A stretch of 17,398 nt of DNA from JAICUY01 sp038250515. Its GTDB lineage: Bacteria > Chloroflexota > Limnocylindria > QHBO01. The translations under genes were made by a program, and so were the position numbers. The stretch is taken from contig JBBSCG010000041.1 of NCBI GenBank assembly GCA_038250515.1, forward strand, positions 1-17,398, read 5' to 3'. Shown here piece after piece: positions 1 to 6,093 of the stretch (positions within the stretch are counted from its first letter, which is position 1; every line of letters begins with the position of its first letter). The notes under the pieces were generated by a model that was not told the DNA's origin, ran no database searches, and saw nothing but the letters and a program-made list of their open reading frames with translations.

Positions 1-18
1 ACCGCCGGAGCCACGCAT
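1..18 (-). CDS. 5' end of a leftward gene, cut by the window edge
   Basis: On the minus strand an ATG at 18-16 is preceded by AGGGAG (complement of 25-30) with a six-base spacer, which is a good ribosome binding site. Only six codons are inside the window (MRGSGG), so the product cannot be named. It would diverge from the acetyltransferase gene at 134. The case rests only on the ribosome binding site and start codon. Confidence 0.35.
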
Positions 19-133
19 CACACGCTCCCTCGCTGTGCGGCTGGCGCCTGGTTCGTGTCGTCGGGCTGCTCGGGAAAGCGCAGCGACCTCTCTGGAGCGC
101 TGAAGGGCGTATGCTTGGCTGGTCGCGGAGCCG

Positions 134-478
134 ATGCGAGCGTCCGCCCACGGAGGTGCTCCAATCACAGCCCAGGACCCCGTCCTTTACGCCGTTGATC
201 AGCCTGAGAAGAGCCGATTCGTGCTCGAGCAGGACGGCGCCGTTGCGGACCTTGAGTACGAAATGCGCGACGGCCGCATGGTTCTGGTGCATACCGAGGT
301 GCCCAGTGAGCTTGCCGGGCGCGGGATCGGCGGACGCCTGGTCGAGGCGGCGGTCGATCGTGCACGCCACGAGAACCTCACGATCGAGCCGCAATGCCGT
401 TTCGCTCGCGGTTGGCTGCGCCGCCATCCGGAGGTCGTCGGAACGCTGACCGTCGACTGGACCGCCCGCGGCACCTGA
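134..478 (+). CDS. GNAT-like N-acetyltransferase (YjdJ/NATD1-like small family)
   Basis: A protein of about 114 residues. The segment AGRGIGGRLVEAAV matches the acetyl-CoA pyrophosphate-binding loop (RxxGxG) of GNAT enzymes. The following IEPQCRF...WLRRHPEV matches the I-x-P-x-C-x-F...RHPE signature of the compact YjdJ/NATD1-type GNAT family. These proteins are about 90-110 residues long, so this one is full length. The substrate is unknown for most of the family. The first in-frame ATG (134) has no convincing ribosome binding site. A strong GGAGG at 152-156 instead points to the in-frame ATC at 164, a rare start, which would remove ten residues that are not part of the conserved domain. No operon partner is evident. 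Confidence 0.8.
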   Translation: MRASAHGGAPITAQDPVLYAVDQPEKSRFVLEQDGAVADLEYEMRDGRMVLVHTEVPSELAGRGIGGRLVEAAVDRARHENLTIEPQCRFARGWLRRHPEVVGTLTVDWTARGT

Positions 479-487
479 GCGCGAACA

Positions 488-498
488 GTGTCTGACAC
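488..498. repeat. Short perfect palindrome GTGTC-T-GACAC
   Basis: An 11-base perfect inverted repeat with a single central base lies in the 68-base gap between the acetyltransferase stop and the lipoprotein start. It could be an operator for the downstream gene or chance. It has no U-tract and is too tight to be a terminator. Confidence 0.3.
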
Positions 499-546
499 CT
501 GCAGCCAGGCATGCAACCGCGGTCCGGTTGACGGCGTCAGGGTGCC

Positions 547-939
547 ATGAACCGATATCGCCTGACCATCGCGGTGGCTGTCGTGCTTGCGGCGTGTACG
601 CCAGCCGGGGCCACGCCAGCGGCGGCCACATATGAACTGTCGGGACATGTCCTCGCCGGACCGGTCTGTCCGGTGGTGCGTCAGCCACCCGATCCCAGCT
701 GCGCCGACCGTCCCGTCTCCGGCGCCTCGCTGGTCATCCGCGATTCCTCGGGTGCAGAGGTCCAGCGAGTGACGTCGAACGCCGCCGGCCGGTTCACGCT
801 GCGCCTGGCCGCCGGCTTGTATAGCCTGGTGCCACAGCCGGTGTCAGGGCTGATGGGTACCGCACCTCCTGTAGCGCTCACCGTGCAGCCCGGTGCGCTG
901 GTCGAGCCGGTCGTCACCTACGACACGGGGATTCGCTGA
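547..939 (+). CDS. Secreted lipoprotein with carboxypeptidase-regulatory-like domain
   Basis: 130 residues. The N-terminus is a lipoprotein signal peptide: MNRYR, a hydrophobic stretch (residues 6-14), then the lipobox L-A-A-C with the lipidated cysteine at residue 17. A small Ala/Thr/Pro-rich linker follows. Residues 30-110 look like a transthyretin-like beta-sandwich of the carboxypeptidase regulatory domain type: a segment with PVSGASLVIRDSSG, then RVTSNAAGRFTLRLAAGLYSLVP, where a G-x-F-x-[LF] turn and a short 'GLYSLVP' strand are typical. Such domains sit on the outer face of the membrane and have no enzymatic role of their own. Cysteines 42 and 52 (in PVCPVV and DPSCAD) may form a disulfide. 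The family is assigned by pattern and the function is unknown. The start is the only sensible ATG; the ribosome binding site (CAGGGTGCC) is weak. Confidence 0.7.
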   Translation: MNRYRLTIAVAVVLAACTPAGATPAAATYELSGHVLAGPVCPVVRQPPDPSCADRPVSGASLVIRDSSGAEVQRVTSNAAGRFTLRLAAGLYSLVPQPVSGLMGTAPPVALTVQPGALVEPVVTYDTGIR

Positions 940-958
940 ATACAATTTTTCGGAGCGG

Positions 959-985
959 CTAACGCGGGCGGTTGAGCGGCGTTAG
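959..985. repeat. Inverted repeat CTAACGC / GCGTTAG between convergent genes
   Basis: A 7-base perfect inverted repeat (959-965 and 979-985) with a 13-base loop lies in the 130-base gap between the lipoprotein and the leftward small membrane protein. Neither side has a T-tract immediately downstream, so it is not a standard intrinsic terminator. It may still act as a transcript-end hairpin for convergent genes. I see no gene in the remainder of 940-1069. Confidence 0.35.
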
Positions 986-1069
986 TCAGGTGAGCCGGGC
1001 ACTGTGTTGGCGGTACGGCCGCCAGGGCCGCCACAGCCGCCCGGCATCTTCATGCTCTGGTGGCCACTG

Positions 1070-1282
1070 TCAGCGGCCCGGATCCTCGAAGTCAGGATCG
1101 ACTGGCGCCGTGGGGCCGACGTCATTGGCGGTCGGCACGAGCGCCCAGCCGAAGAGCGCCATGGCGGCCGCGAAAACCACGAGCATGACCGAACCAGCGG
1201 TCTCGTAGCCACTGACGAACCAGTAGGTCACTCCGACCGCGAAGATGACAATCGGCAGGATCATGTACTTGGCGAGCGACAT
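1070..1282 (-). CDS. Small two-helix membrane protein, putative cytochrome c oxidase subunit IV-like
   Basis: 70 residues from the ATG at 1282, the start that yields MSLAKYMILP; a longer frame upstream adds an Arg/Ser-rich stretch that looks untranslated. There are two hydrophobic helices (about residues 6-25 and 29-49), joined by a short YWFVSGYETAG turn, then a polar tail PTANDVGPTAPVDPDFEDPG. This pattern of two helices and an acidic Pro-rich tail is typical of small accessory subunits (subunit IV/CtaF type) of aa3 oxidases in Actinobacteria and relatives. The family call is from general resemblance. No other oxidase genes are in the window, so it may be a stand-alone gene. The octamer CATCGGTC lies one base before the start codon on the coding strand, and no good ribosome binding site is visible. 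The 195 bases upstream (1283-1477) hold no gene that I can support. Confidence 0.6.
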   Translation of the reverse strand: MSLAKYMILPIVIFAVGVTYWFVSGYETAGSVMLVVFAAAMALFGWALVPTANDVGPTAPVDPDFEDPGR

Positions 1283-1477
1283 GGACCGATGATAGCCGAG
1301 CGCGTCAGTCGTTGAACGCCGTGGACGCCAAGATGAGCTGCGCCGCCCCACAGCAGGACCGGTGTTCATGGCAGGCGCAGGAAGGCGAGCATGTGGGCCT
1401 GTTGTTGCACGCGGCGCACCAGCGGCCAGCCACCGCCGGGTCGCCAGCCGAAGCGAAATGTGGGTAAATCTATGCTT

Positions 1478-2050
1478 TCAGGTGATCCAACCGCAATCCG
1501 TTCGGTTCATGGGCTCGTCTCCCGGTCGCAGGCCGGTGCGCGGTGGATTGCCACGGACCAGGGGGCGTGCGTTGAGAAGGCGCTCGCTCTCGGCCAGCGT
1601 CGTGCGTCGGGTACGAGCATCACTCGGCAGCACGCTCGGCTCGGAAGCCGGCGTCGCCGCCCGTTGCGTCTCGACCGCCTCGCGAGCGGTGACGACCGAG
1701 CCGTCGGGATACGACAGCCACAGACCGCGCATGCGCGCGATGAAATGCTCAGCCATGCCCGGGACGAGCATGTCGACGCCGCCACGCCCCGTGCGCCGAT
1801 AGCCGCGCGGCCGCTCGTCGGCCTGCACTCGGTCGACGAAGGCGCGTTCGAGCTGCTCACCGACGGCGGTGGAGATCTCGTCCGCCGCCTCGATGGTCGA
1901 CCGACCGCCGCGGAACGTGGCGCGGCCGACGATCTCGGGTGCCGATGCGCCGTGTGGGGTGCGCAGCAGCTCGTAGACGATCGTGTCACCGGTGCGCGGA
2001 TCGGCCGAGCGGTTGAGCATGGGCGGAGGATAGCAGGCCGTTCGCGCCAT
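1478..2050 (-). CDS. Hypothetical protein, 190 residues
   Basis: I do not recognise this protein. Codon use is typical of the neighbours, with G or C at most third positions (for example the run encoding GDTIVYELLRTPHGASAPEI). That supports this frame against the open frames opposite it. Residues 20-130 look folded, with an alternating pattern including a GRATFRGGRSTIE segment and a VDMLVPGMAEHFIARMRGLWL segment. The last 60 residues are Arg/Pro/Ser-rich and probably disordered. No signal peptide or transmembrane helix is visible. The start at 2050 has AGGA nine bases upstream. The alternative ATG at 2020 (MLNRSADPR) has no ribosome binding site but has TATCCT six bases before it, which would fit a leaderless transcript. 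It is divergent from the 118-residue gene at 2129. Confidence 0.55.
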   Translation of the reverse strand: MARTACYPPPMLNRSADPRTGDTIVYELLRTPHGASAPEIVGRATFRGGRSTIEAADEISTAVGEQLERAFVDRVQADERPRGYRRTGRGGVDMLVPGMAEHFIARMRGLWLSYPDGSVVTAREAVETQRAATPASEPSVLPSDARTRRTTLAESERLLNARPLVRGNPPRTGLRPGDEPMNRTDCGWIT

Positions 2051-2093
2051 CCGTCGGCGTCCTGCGCAGCCGGTCGGCTTCCCGCCTGCTCGC

Positions 2094-2099
2094 TACAAT
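2094..2099 (+). promoter_or_regulatory. Putative -10 element (TACAAT) for the gene at 2129
   Basis: CTACAATCGAAGGG lies 30 bases before the GTG start. It is nearly identical to CTAGAATCGAAGGG in front of sdhC (13353-13366). No -35 hexamer is recognisable 16-18 bases upstream. The call rests on similarity to the other promoter-like sites in this window. Confidence 0.45.
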
Positions 2100-2128
2100 C
2101 GAAGGGTCAACCACGACCGGAGGAGCGC

Positions 2129-2485
2129 GTGAGCGAGACGGACGAGAAGCCGTACCGAACCATGGTCTCAGCCCAGCAGGACGACCAGATCGACATCTGG
2201 GCGGCCGACCTGTTCATCGATTTCGCGAAGCGGATGGGCGTCGGCAATGCGATCAGTGCCTTCTGCGAGGTCGCTGGGCTCGATGCCCGGGCGTTTCAGC
2301 GCGCCTTCCTGGTGGGCGGCGGACCTGACCATGTCGTCGGCATCGACACCGGCGGCCAGGTCGCGGCTCCCATCTTCGAGCTGCCGAAGGCGGTGGCGGG
2401 CCTGCGGCGCATCGACCCGCAGGCTCGTCAGAAGCTCATCGACTTCCTTGTCGGCAACCGCGAGGTCATGTCCTATACGGCCTGA
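2129..2485 (+). CDS. Hypothetical protein, 118 residues
   Basis: The GTG at 2129 is preceded by GGAGG (2120-2124 region) at good spacing, giving the protein MSETDEKPYRTMVSAQQDD. The frame stays open far upstream, but that part lies antisense to the 190-residue gene and is not coding. The product is soluble and I do not recognise it. It has a hydrophilic N-terminus, then a helical segment (IDIWAADLFIDFAKRMGVGNAISAFCEVAGLD), a Gly-rich turn (VGGGPDHVVGIDTGGQV) and a C-terminal helical segment (LRRIDPQARQKLIDFLVGNREV). It ends 18 bases before the parB stop, convergent with parAB. No membrane segment or metal-binding pattern is evident. Confidence 0.7.
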   Translation: MSETDEKPYRTMVSAQQDDQIDIWAADLFIDFAKRMGVGNAISAFCEVAGLDARAFQRAFLVGGGPDHVVGIDTGGQVAAPIFELPKAVAGLRRIDPQARQKLIDFLVGNREVMSYTA

Positions 2486-2503
2486 CCCGCTGGCGTGGCG
2501 CGC

Positions 2504-3472
2504 CTACTGTTCGCGCGTTGCCCGGATGATGGCGATCGCGTTCTCGAGCTTCAGCTTGGTGATCGTCAGGTACTTGGCCAGGTTGTCGCGATTCACGTCG
2601 GGGATCTCCTCGACGATGTCGGGCTGACGCAGCAGGTCGACCAGCTCCTCCACGGCATCCGCCAGTCGACCCTTGGTGTCGAGCAGCGCGTCGTCTGACG
2701 CCCGCACCGCGGCCACCTTGCCGGCCACCGTCTTGCCTCGGCGCTTCGGCACCGCACCATCCGGCTCATCGACCGTCTCGCCGCCGGTGATCAGCCGCAG
2801 CTTTGCGAGTGTCAGGTCGCCCGATGCCACCTTCTTCGCCAACCGGCGGCGCGTCCGCTCGTCGTCGATCTTCATCAGCTCGTAGGCGTGGCTGATGGTG
2901 TCCCTGCGCAAAGACACCAGCTCCCGGATCTCAATGGGCGCATCGGCCAAGCGCATCCGATTCTCGACGTAACCCTTGTCCTTGCCGATCTTCTGCGCGA
3001 GCTGTCGCACCGAGTAGCCGAGGCCGGTCATCTTGCTGAACATGGCGGCTTCCTCCAGCGGCGAGACGTCCTCGCGCTGCAGGTTCTCGATGATCGACGC
3101 CTCGAGCGCGGTCTCCTCGTCGAACTCGACGACGATGGCCGGAATCGTTTCACGGCCCGCCTGTCGCGAAGCGCGCCAGCGGCGCTCACCGGCGATCAGC
3201 TCGAACTTCGGTCCGACCGGACGCACCAGGATGGGCTGCAGAACGCCGTGCTCGCGAATGGAATCGGCCAGCTCGGCGAGCGAGTCCTCTTCGTAGGAGA
3301 GGCGCGGCTGCGCGGGGTTGGGGAGGATGCGGTCGAGGGCCAGCTCGCGCAGCTGCGCCTTCGTCGCGCGGGACTCGATGAGCGACACGATGCCCGGCGC
3401 CAGATCGGTCTCCCGCGCCTCATCGAACAGTCGGTGAATGTTCTCCCGGAATGCGGGACGCTTGCTAGCCAA
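2504..3472 (-). CDS. parB: ParB/Spo0J-family chromosome partition protein
   Basis: 322 residues. ParB is a CTPase clamp that loads at parS sites and works with ParA to segregate replicated origins. Visible signatures are an N-terminal domain with GERRWRAS (95-102, the GERRxRA nucleotide-contacting box) and IIENLQRED (128-134); a helix-turn-helix region SVRQLAQKIGKDKGYVENRMRL (154-175); and a C-terminal dimerisation region rich in Leu/Ile. The start is TTG at 3472: GAGGTG lies seven bases upstream, and the first codons overlap the parA stop by eight bases, so the genes are coupled. The recognition helix reads KDKGYVEN where most chromosomal ParBs have a form of SRSHVAN, which suggests unusual DNA specificity. 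The N-terminus also lacks the common GRGL motif. It is convergent with the 118-residue gene. Confidence 0.93.
   Translation of the reverse strand: MASKRPAFRENIHRLFDEARETDLAPGIVSLIESRATKAQLRELALDRILPNPAQPRLSYEEDSLAELADSIREHGVLQPILVRPVGPKFELIAGERRWRASRQAGRETIPAIVVEFDEETALEASIIENLQREDVSPLEEAAMFSKMTGLGYSVRQLAQKIGKDKGYVENRMRLADAPIEIRELVSLRRDTISHAYELMKIDDERTRRRLAKKVASGDLTLAKLRLITGGETVDEPDGAVPKRRGKTVAGKVAAVRASDDALLDTKGRLADAVEELVDLLRQPDIVEEIPDVNRDNLAKYLTITKLKLENAIAIIRATREQ
2900..2915. promoter_or_regulatory. 16-base dyad inside parB (candidate non-canonical parS, site 1)
   Basis: The plus strand reads GTCCCTGCGCAAAGAC, 14 of 16 matches to the ideal palindrome GTCTTTGCGCAAAGAC and 13 of 16 to the site at 4356. 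The flanks extend the inverted repeat (GGTGTC...GACACC). It lies within parB, where functional parS sites are often found in other bacteria. The assignment is inference; it may simply reflect coding constraints. Confidence 0.35.
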
Positions 3473-4232
3473 GCTCGATCACCTCTTGTGCCAGGTCGCG
3501 GAAGGCCCGCGCGGCCGCCGAGTTGGTCGCGTACTCCGTCACCGGCTTGCCGGTGAGCGGCGCCTCCCCGAGTTTCACGGTGTTCTTGATCATCGTATTG
3601 AAGACGCGGTGGTCGCCCAGCTCTCGCAGGTTCGCGAGCATCTCGCGTGCGAGCACCGTGCGTCCGTCATAAAACGTCGCGAGCAGGCCCTGGATTTCAA
3701 GATCGTGGTTGATCTTGAGCTTGATGGTGTTGATCACCTTGATGAGCGCGGTGAGTCCCTTGATGGCGTAGTACTGCGTCTGCACCGGGATGATCACCCG
3801 CGAGCTTGCCACGAGCGCATTGATGGTCAGCAGCCCGAGGGTCGGCGGGCAGTCGATGATGACCACGTCGAATTGGCGCTCCGCCCAGCCGGACAGCGCA
3901 TCGCGCAGAACCATCTCGCGGCCGATCGCCGTGAACAGCTCCACCTCCGTCGATGCCAGCTCAAGGGTTGACGGCGCAACGGACAGGCCGGGCATCTCGG
4001 CTGGCTTGACGATCTCGTCGATGGCGGTTCGCTCCTCGGCGAGCACGTCGGCCATCGAAAGGCGTACATCCGAGAGCGAGATTCCGAGTCCGACCGTCAG
4101 GTTGGCCTGCGGATCCATGTCGACGCAGAGCACGCGGTAGCCCAACTCAGCCAGCGCACCGGCGAGGTTGATCGACGTGGTCGTCTTCCCGACGCCGCCC
4201 TTCTGATTCGCGATCGCAATTACTTTGGCCAA
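3465..4232 (-). CDS. parA: ParA/Soj-family partition ATPase
   Basis: 255 residues from TTG at 4232. The protein then begins MAKVIAIANQKGGVGKTTT, the usual start of Soj-type ParA, and GGTGA sits seven bases upstream. A GTG 15 bases further up has no ribosome binding site. The deviant Walker A motif KGGVGKTT is at residues 11-18, the A' motif DMDPQANLT begins at 38, and the Walker B segment VVIIDCPPTLGLL comes later. There is no N-terminal DNA-binding extension, so it is the short chromosomal type. It hydrolyses ATP in gradients on the nucleoid and is stimulated by ParB. The 3' end overlaps parB by eight bases. A leftward promoter is proposed at 4293-4322. Confidence 0.95.
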   Translation of the reverse strand: MAKVIAIANQKGGVGKTTTSINLAGALAELGYRVLCVDMDPQANLTVGLGISLSDVRLSMADVLAEERTAIDEIVKPAEMPGLSVAPSTLELASTEVELFTAIGREMVLRDALSGWAERQFDVVIIDCPPTLGLLTINALVASSRVIIPVQTQYYAIKGLTALIKVINTIKLKINHDLEIQGLLATFYDGRTVLAREMLANLRELGDHRVFNTMIKNTVKLGEAPLTGKPVTEYATNSAAARAFRDLAQEVIELG

Positions 4233-4292
4233 TGGAAAATCACCCACGTGCGGCTCGGGAGGCTGCTGGAGGTCGTGCGAACGAGAAAACCG

Positions 4293-4322
4293 ATGATACG
4301 CGCGCCAGAGGCGCTGAGTCCA
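4293..4322 (-). promoter_or_regulatory. Putative parA promoter with internal inverted repeat
   Basis: On the minus strand TGGACT (4322-4317), an 18-base spacer and TATCAT (4298-4293) form a plausible -35/-10 pair, 60 bases before the parA start. The spacer contains GCGCC-AGA-GGCGC (4302-4314), a 5-3-5 inverted repeat that could be an operator, for example for ParA/ParB autoregulation. Inferred from motif spacing only. Confidence 0.4.
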
Positions 4323-4328
4323 TTTCAG

Positions 4329-4337
4329 TTATCCACA
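4329..4337 (+). promoter_or_regulatory. Perfect DnaA box TTATCCACA
   Basis: The sequence equals the high-affinity DnaA box consensus. It lies just upstream of the proposed parA promoter. Chromosomal parAB operons often lie near oriC and some are controlled by DnaA. One perfect box is not an origin by itself; a second, imperfect box lies 52 bases away. Confidence 0.5.
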
Positions 4338-4355
4338 ATCGCTACCGATGTCGAT

Positions 4356-4371
4356 GTCTTTGTGCAAAGAC
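4356..4371. promoter_or_regulatory. 16-base perfect-arm dyad upstream of tRNA and parA (candidate parS or operator, site 2)
   Basis: GTCTTTG-TG-CAAAGAC: seven-base arms that are perfectly complementary, with a two-base centre, in the non-coding gap between divergent parA and the tRNA. It matches the ideal palindrome GTCTTTGCGCAAAGAC at 15 of 16 bases. It overlaps the expected -35 region of the tRNA promoter, so an operator role is a competing explanation. Confidence 0.5.
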
Positions 4372-4378
4372 GAGCGTC

Positions 4379-4384
4379 TATACT
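4379..4384 (+). promoter_or_regulatory. Putative -10 element (TATACT) for the tRNA and perhaps pccB
   Basis: CTATACTCGAAG lies about 22 bases before the mature tRNA 5' end. It shares the TCGAAG tail with the promoters at 2094 and 13354. The -35 region (about 4356-4361) coincides with the left arm of the 16-base dyad. Confidence 0.5.
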
Positions 4385-4389
4385 CGAAG

Positions 4390-4398
4390 TTGTCCACC
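4390..4398 (+). promoter_or_regulatory. Imperfect DnaA box TTGTCCACC
   Basis: Eight of nine matches to TTGTCCACA, the form of the DnaA box common in high-GC bacteria. It is just upstream of the tRNA, in the same gap as the perfect box at 4329. The single mismatch leaves this uncertain. Confidence 0.3.
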
Positions 4399-4405
4399 AT
4401 GCATC

Positions 4406-4478
4406 GGGCCCATAGCTCAGTGGTTAGAGCATCCGGCTCATAACCGGCGGGTCGCAGGTTCGATCCCTGCTGGGCCCA
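4406..4478 (+). tRNA. tRNA with CAT anticodon (tRNA-Met, or tRNA-Ile2 read after lysidine modification)
   Basis: A 73-base cloverleaf: acceptor stem GGGCCCA (4406-4412) pairs with TGGGCCC (4471-4477); D arm GCTC...GAGC (4415-4430); anticodon loop CTCATAA (4437-4443) with anticodon CAT; T arm GCAGG-TTCGATC-CCTGC. The discriminator is A, and CCA is not encoded (CAC follows). It is not an initiator tRNA, because G1-C72 is paired. C4-G69 and C5-G68, the short AGTGGTTAGAGC D loop and the stem CGG-loop-CCG resemble tRNA-Ile2 substrates of TilS, so I favour Ile2, but elongator Met cannot be excluded. The outermost anticodon stem pair (T-C) is mismatched. pccB starts 26 bases downstream, so the two may share a transcript. 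Confidence 0.93.
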
Positions 4479-4503
4479 CACCCACTTTTCGAGGACGATC
4501 CCG

Positions 4504-6054
4504 TTGTCGACGGCCGACAAGATTGCGCGACTCGTGGAGCTCCGTCGCGACGCGCAGCTGGGTGGGGGGCAGCGACGTATCGACCAGCAGCATGAACGCG
4601 GCAAGCTGACAGCGCGCGAGCGATTGGAGCTGTTGCTCGACGATGGCTCGTTCGAGGAGCTCGACGCATTCGTCACGCATCGGGCCACTGACTTCGGCCT
4701 TGATGATGAGCATTACCTCGGTGATGGGGTGGTGACCGGGTATGGCCGCATCGCTGGACGGCTGGTCTTTGTCTACAGCCAGGACTTCACGGTCTTCGGC
4801 GGTTCGCTCTCGGAGGCGCACGCGGAGAAGATCTGCAAGGTGATGGATCTCGCCATGGAGAACGGCGCGCCGATCATCGGTCTGTCGGACTCCGGCGGCG
4901 CACGCATCCAGGAAGGCGTGGTGAGCCTCGGCGGATATGCCGACATCTTCTTGCGTAACACGCTGGCTTCCGGCGTCGTGCCGCAGATCTCGCTGGTGCT
5001 CGGGCCGTGTGCCGGTGGCGCCGTCTACTCGCCGGCGATCACTGACTTCGTCCTGATGGTGGAGGGCAGCAGCTACATGTTCGTCACCGGACCGAACGTG
5101 GTGAAGACCGTGACGCACGAGGAGATCGACTTCGAGGGCTTGGGCGGCGCGCGCATCCACAACGAGACGAGTGGCGTTGCCCACTTTCTCGCCGCCAGCG
5201 AACCCGAAGCCATCGAGACGACGCGCCGGTTGCTGGGCTACCTGCCGCAGAACAACGTCGATGGCGCGCCCATTGGCGCCGAGTGGAGTGAGCCGACCGC
5301 TGCATCGGCGTCACTGGATGAGCTGATTCCGGACTCGCCGCAGCGTTCCTATGACATGCACACGGTGATCGGCGGGATCGTTGACGGCGATTCGTTCTGC
5401 GAGGTGCACGCGCTGTTCGCGAGGAACATCATCTGCGGTTTCGGGCGGATCGAGGGCCGCAGCATCGGCATCGTTGCGCAGCAACCGGAGGTGCTCGCCG
5501 GCGTACTCGACATCGATGCATCCGACAAGGCGGCGCGGTTCGTTCGCTTCTGCGACTGCTTCAATATTCCGCTGCTGACGTTGGTCGACGTGCCCGGATT
5601 CCTGCCCGGCGTGGACCAGGAACATCGCGGCATCATCCGCCACGGCGCGAAGCTGTTGTACGCCTACTCCGAGGCGACGGTGCCCAAGCTGACGGTCATC
5701 ACCCGCAAGGCGTACGGCGGCGCATACGATGTCATGAGCAGCAAGCACATCCGCGGCGACCTGAACTTTGCCTGGCCGACGGCGGAGATCGCGGTGATGG
5801 GCGTCGAGGGCGCGGTGAACATCGTCTTCCGCGACCGCATCGCGAAGGCGCAGGACGCGGACGCCGAACGGGCCCGGCTTGTTGCCGAGTACGAGGAGCG
5901 CTTCGCCAACCCGTATGTCGCCGCGGCGCGGGGCTACGTCGACGAGGTGATCATCCCGTCCGAGACGCGGCGCAAGCTGGCGTCCGCGTTGCAGATGCTC
6001 GAGGGCAAACGACAATCGGTCCCGCCGAAGAAGCACGGTAATCTGCCGCTTTAG
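4504..6054 (+). CDS. pccB: Propionyl-CoA (acyl-CoA) carboxylase carboxyltransferase beta subunit
   Basis: 516 residues, the usual length. The enzyme moves the carboxyl group from biotin to propionyl-CoA to make methylmalonyl-CoA, working with the biotin carboxylase and carrier encoded next. The start is TTG at 4504 (MSTADKIARL) with GAGG upstream, 26 bases after the tRNA. Both crotonase-like halves are seen. The N half has FTVFGGSLSEAHAEKI, SDSGGARIQEG (128-138) and GPCAGGAVYSPA (167-178), which provide the oxyanion hole. The C half has DVPGFLPGVDQEHRGIIRHGAKLL and RKAYGGAYDVMSSKH. Asp409 in AYDVM corresponds to the Asp that favours propionyl-CoA over acetyl-CoA in Streptomyces PccB (Asp422), so propionyl-CoA is the likely substrate. 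A zinc finger, as in bacterial AccD, is absent. Confidence 0.93.
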   Translation: MSTADKIARLVELRRDAQLGGGQRRIDQQHERGKLTARERLELLLDDGSFEELDAFVTHRATDFGLDDEHYLGDGVVTGYGRIAGRLVFVYSQDFTVFGGSLSEAHAEKICKVMDLAMENGAPIIGLSDSGGARIQEGVVSLGGYADIFLRNTLASGVVPQISLVLGPCAGGAVYSPAITDFVLMVEGSSYMFVTGPNVVKTVTHEEIDFEGLGGARIHNETSGVAHFLAASEPEAIETTRRLLGYLPQNNVDGAPIGAEWSEPTAASASLDELIPDSPQRSYDMHTVIGGIVDGDSFCEVHALFARNIICGFGRIEGRSIGIVAQQPEVLAGVLDIDASDKAARFVRFCDCFNIPLLTLVDVPGFLPGVDQEHRGIIRHGAKLLYAYSEATVPKLTVITRKAYGGAYDVMSSKHIRGDLNFAWPTAEIAVMGVEGAVNIVFRDRIAKAQDADAERARLVAEYEERFANPYVAAARGYVDEVIIPSETRRKLASALQMLEGKRQSVPPKKHGNLPL

Positions 6055-6062
6055 CCGCGGTT

Positions 6063-6078
6063 GTCTGTGCACAAAGAC
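6063..6078. promoter_or_regulatory. 16-base dyad between pccB and the biotin carboxylase gene (candidate parS or operator, site 3)
   Basis: GTCTGTGCACAAAGAC matches the ideal palindrome GTCTTTGCGCAAAGAC at 14 of 16 bases and the site at 4356 at 13 of 16. If the downstream gene starts at the ATG at 6094, it lies entirely in the 39-base intergenic gap. The inner TGTGCACA is itself a perfect palindrome. Confidence 0.4.
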
Positions 6079-6093
6079 AGGCCCCGAAGTCTC

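Noticed and set aside
941..950. TACAATTTTT as a promoter or terminator after the lipoprotein gene
   Set aside because: There is no gene on the plus strand downstream, and no stem directly before the T-run.
1459..1467. TGTGGGTAA as a DnaA box
   Set aside because: A single eight-of-nine match in isolation is not informative.
1391..2128. Upstream extension of the 118-residue gene to 364 codons
   Set aside because: It is antisense to the 190-residue gene, and GTG 2129 has a strong ribosome binding site.
4243..4250. CACGTG cores (4242-4250, about 9018, about 12220) as canonical parS
   Set aside because: The flanks do not match TGTTT...AAACA; only the central hexamer agrees.
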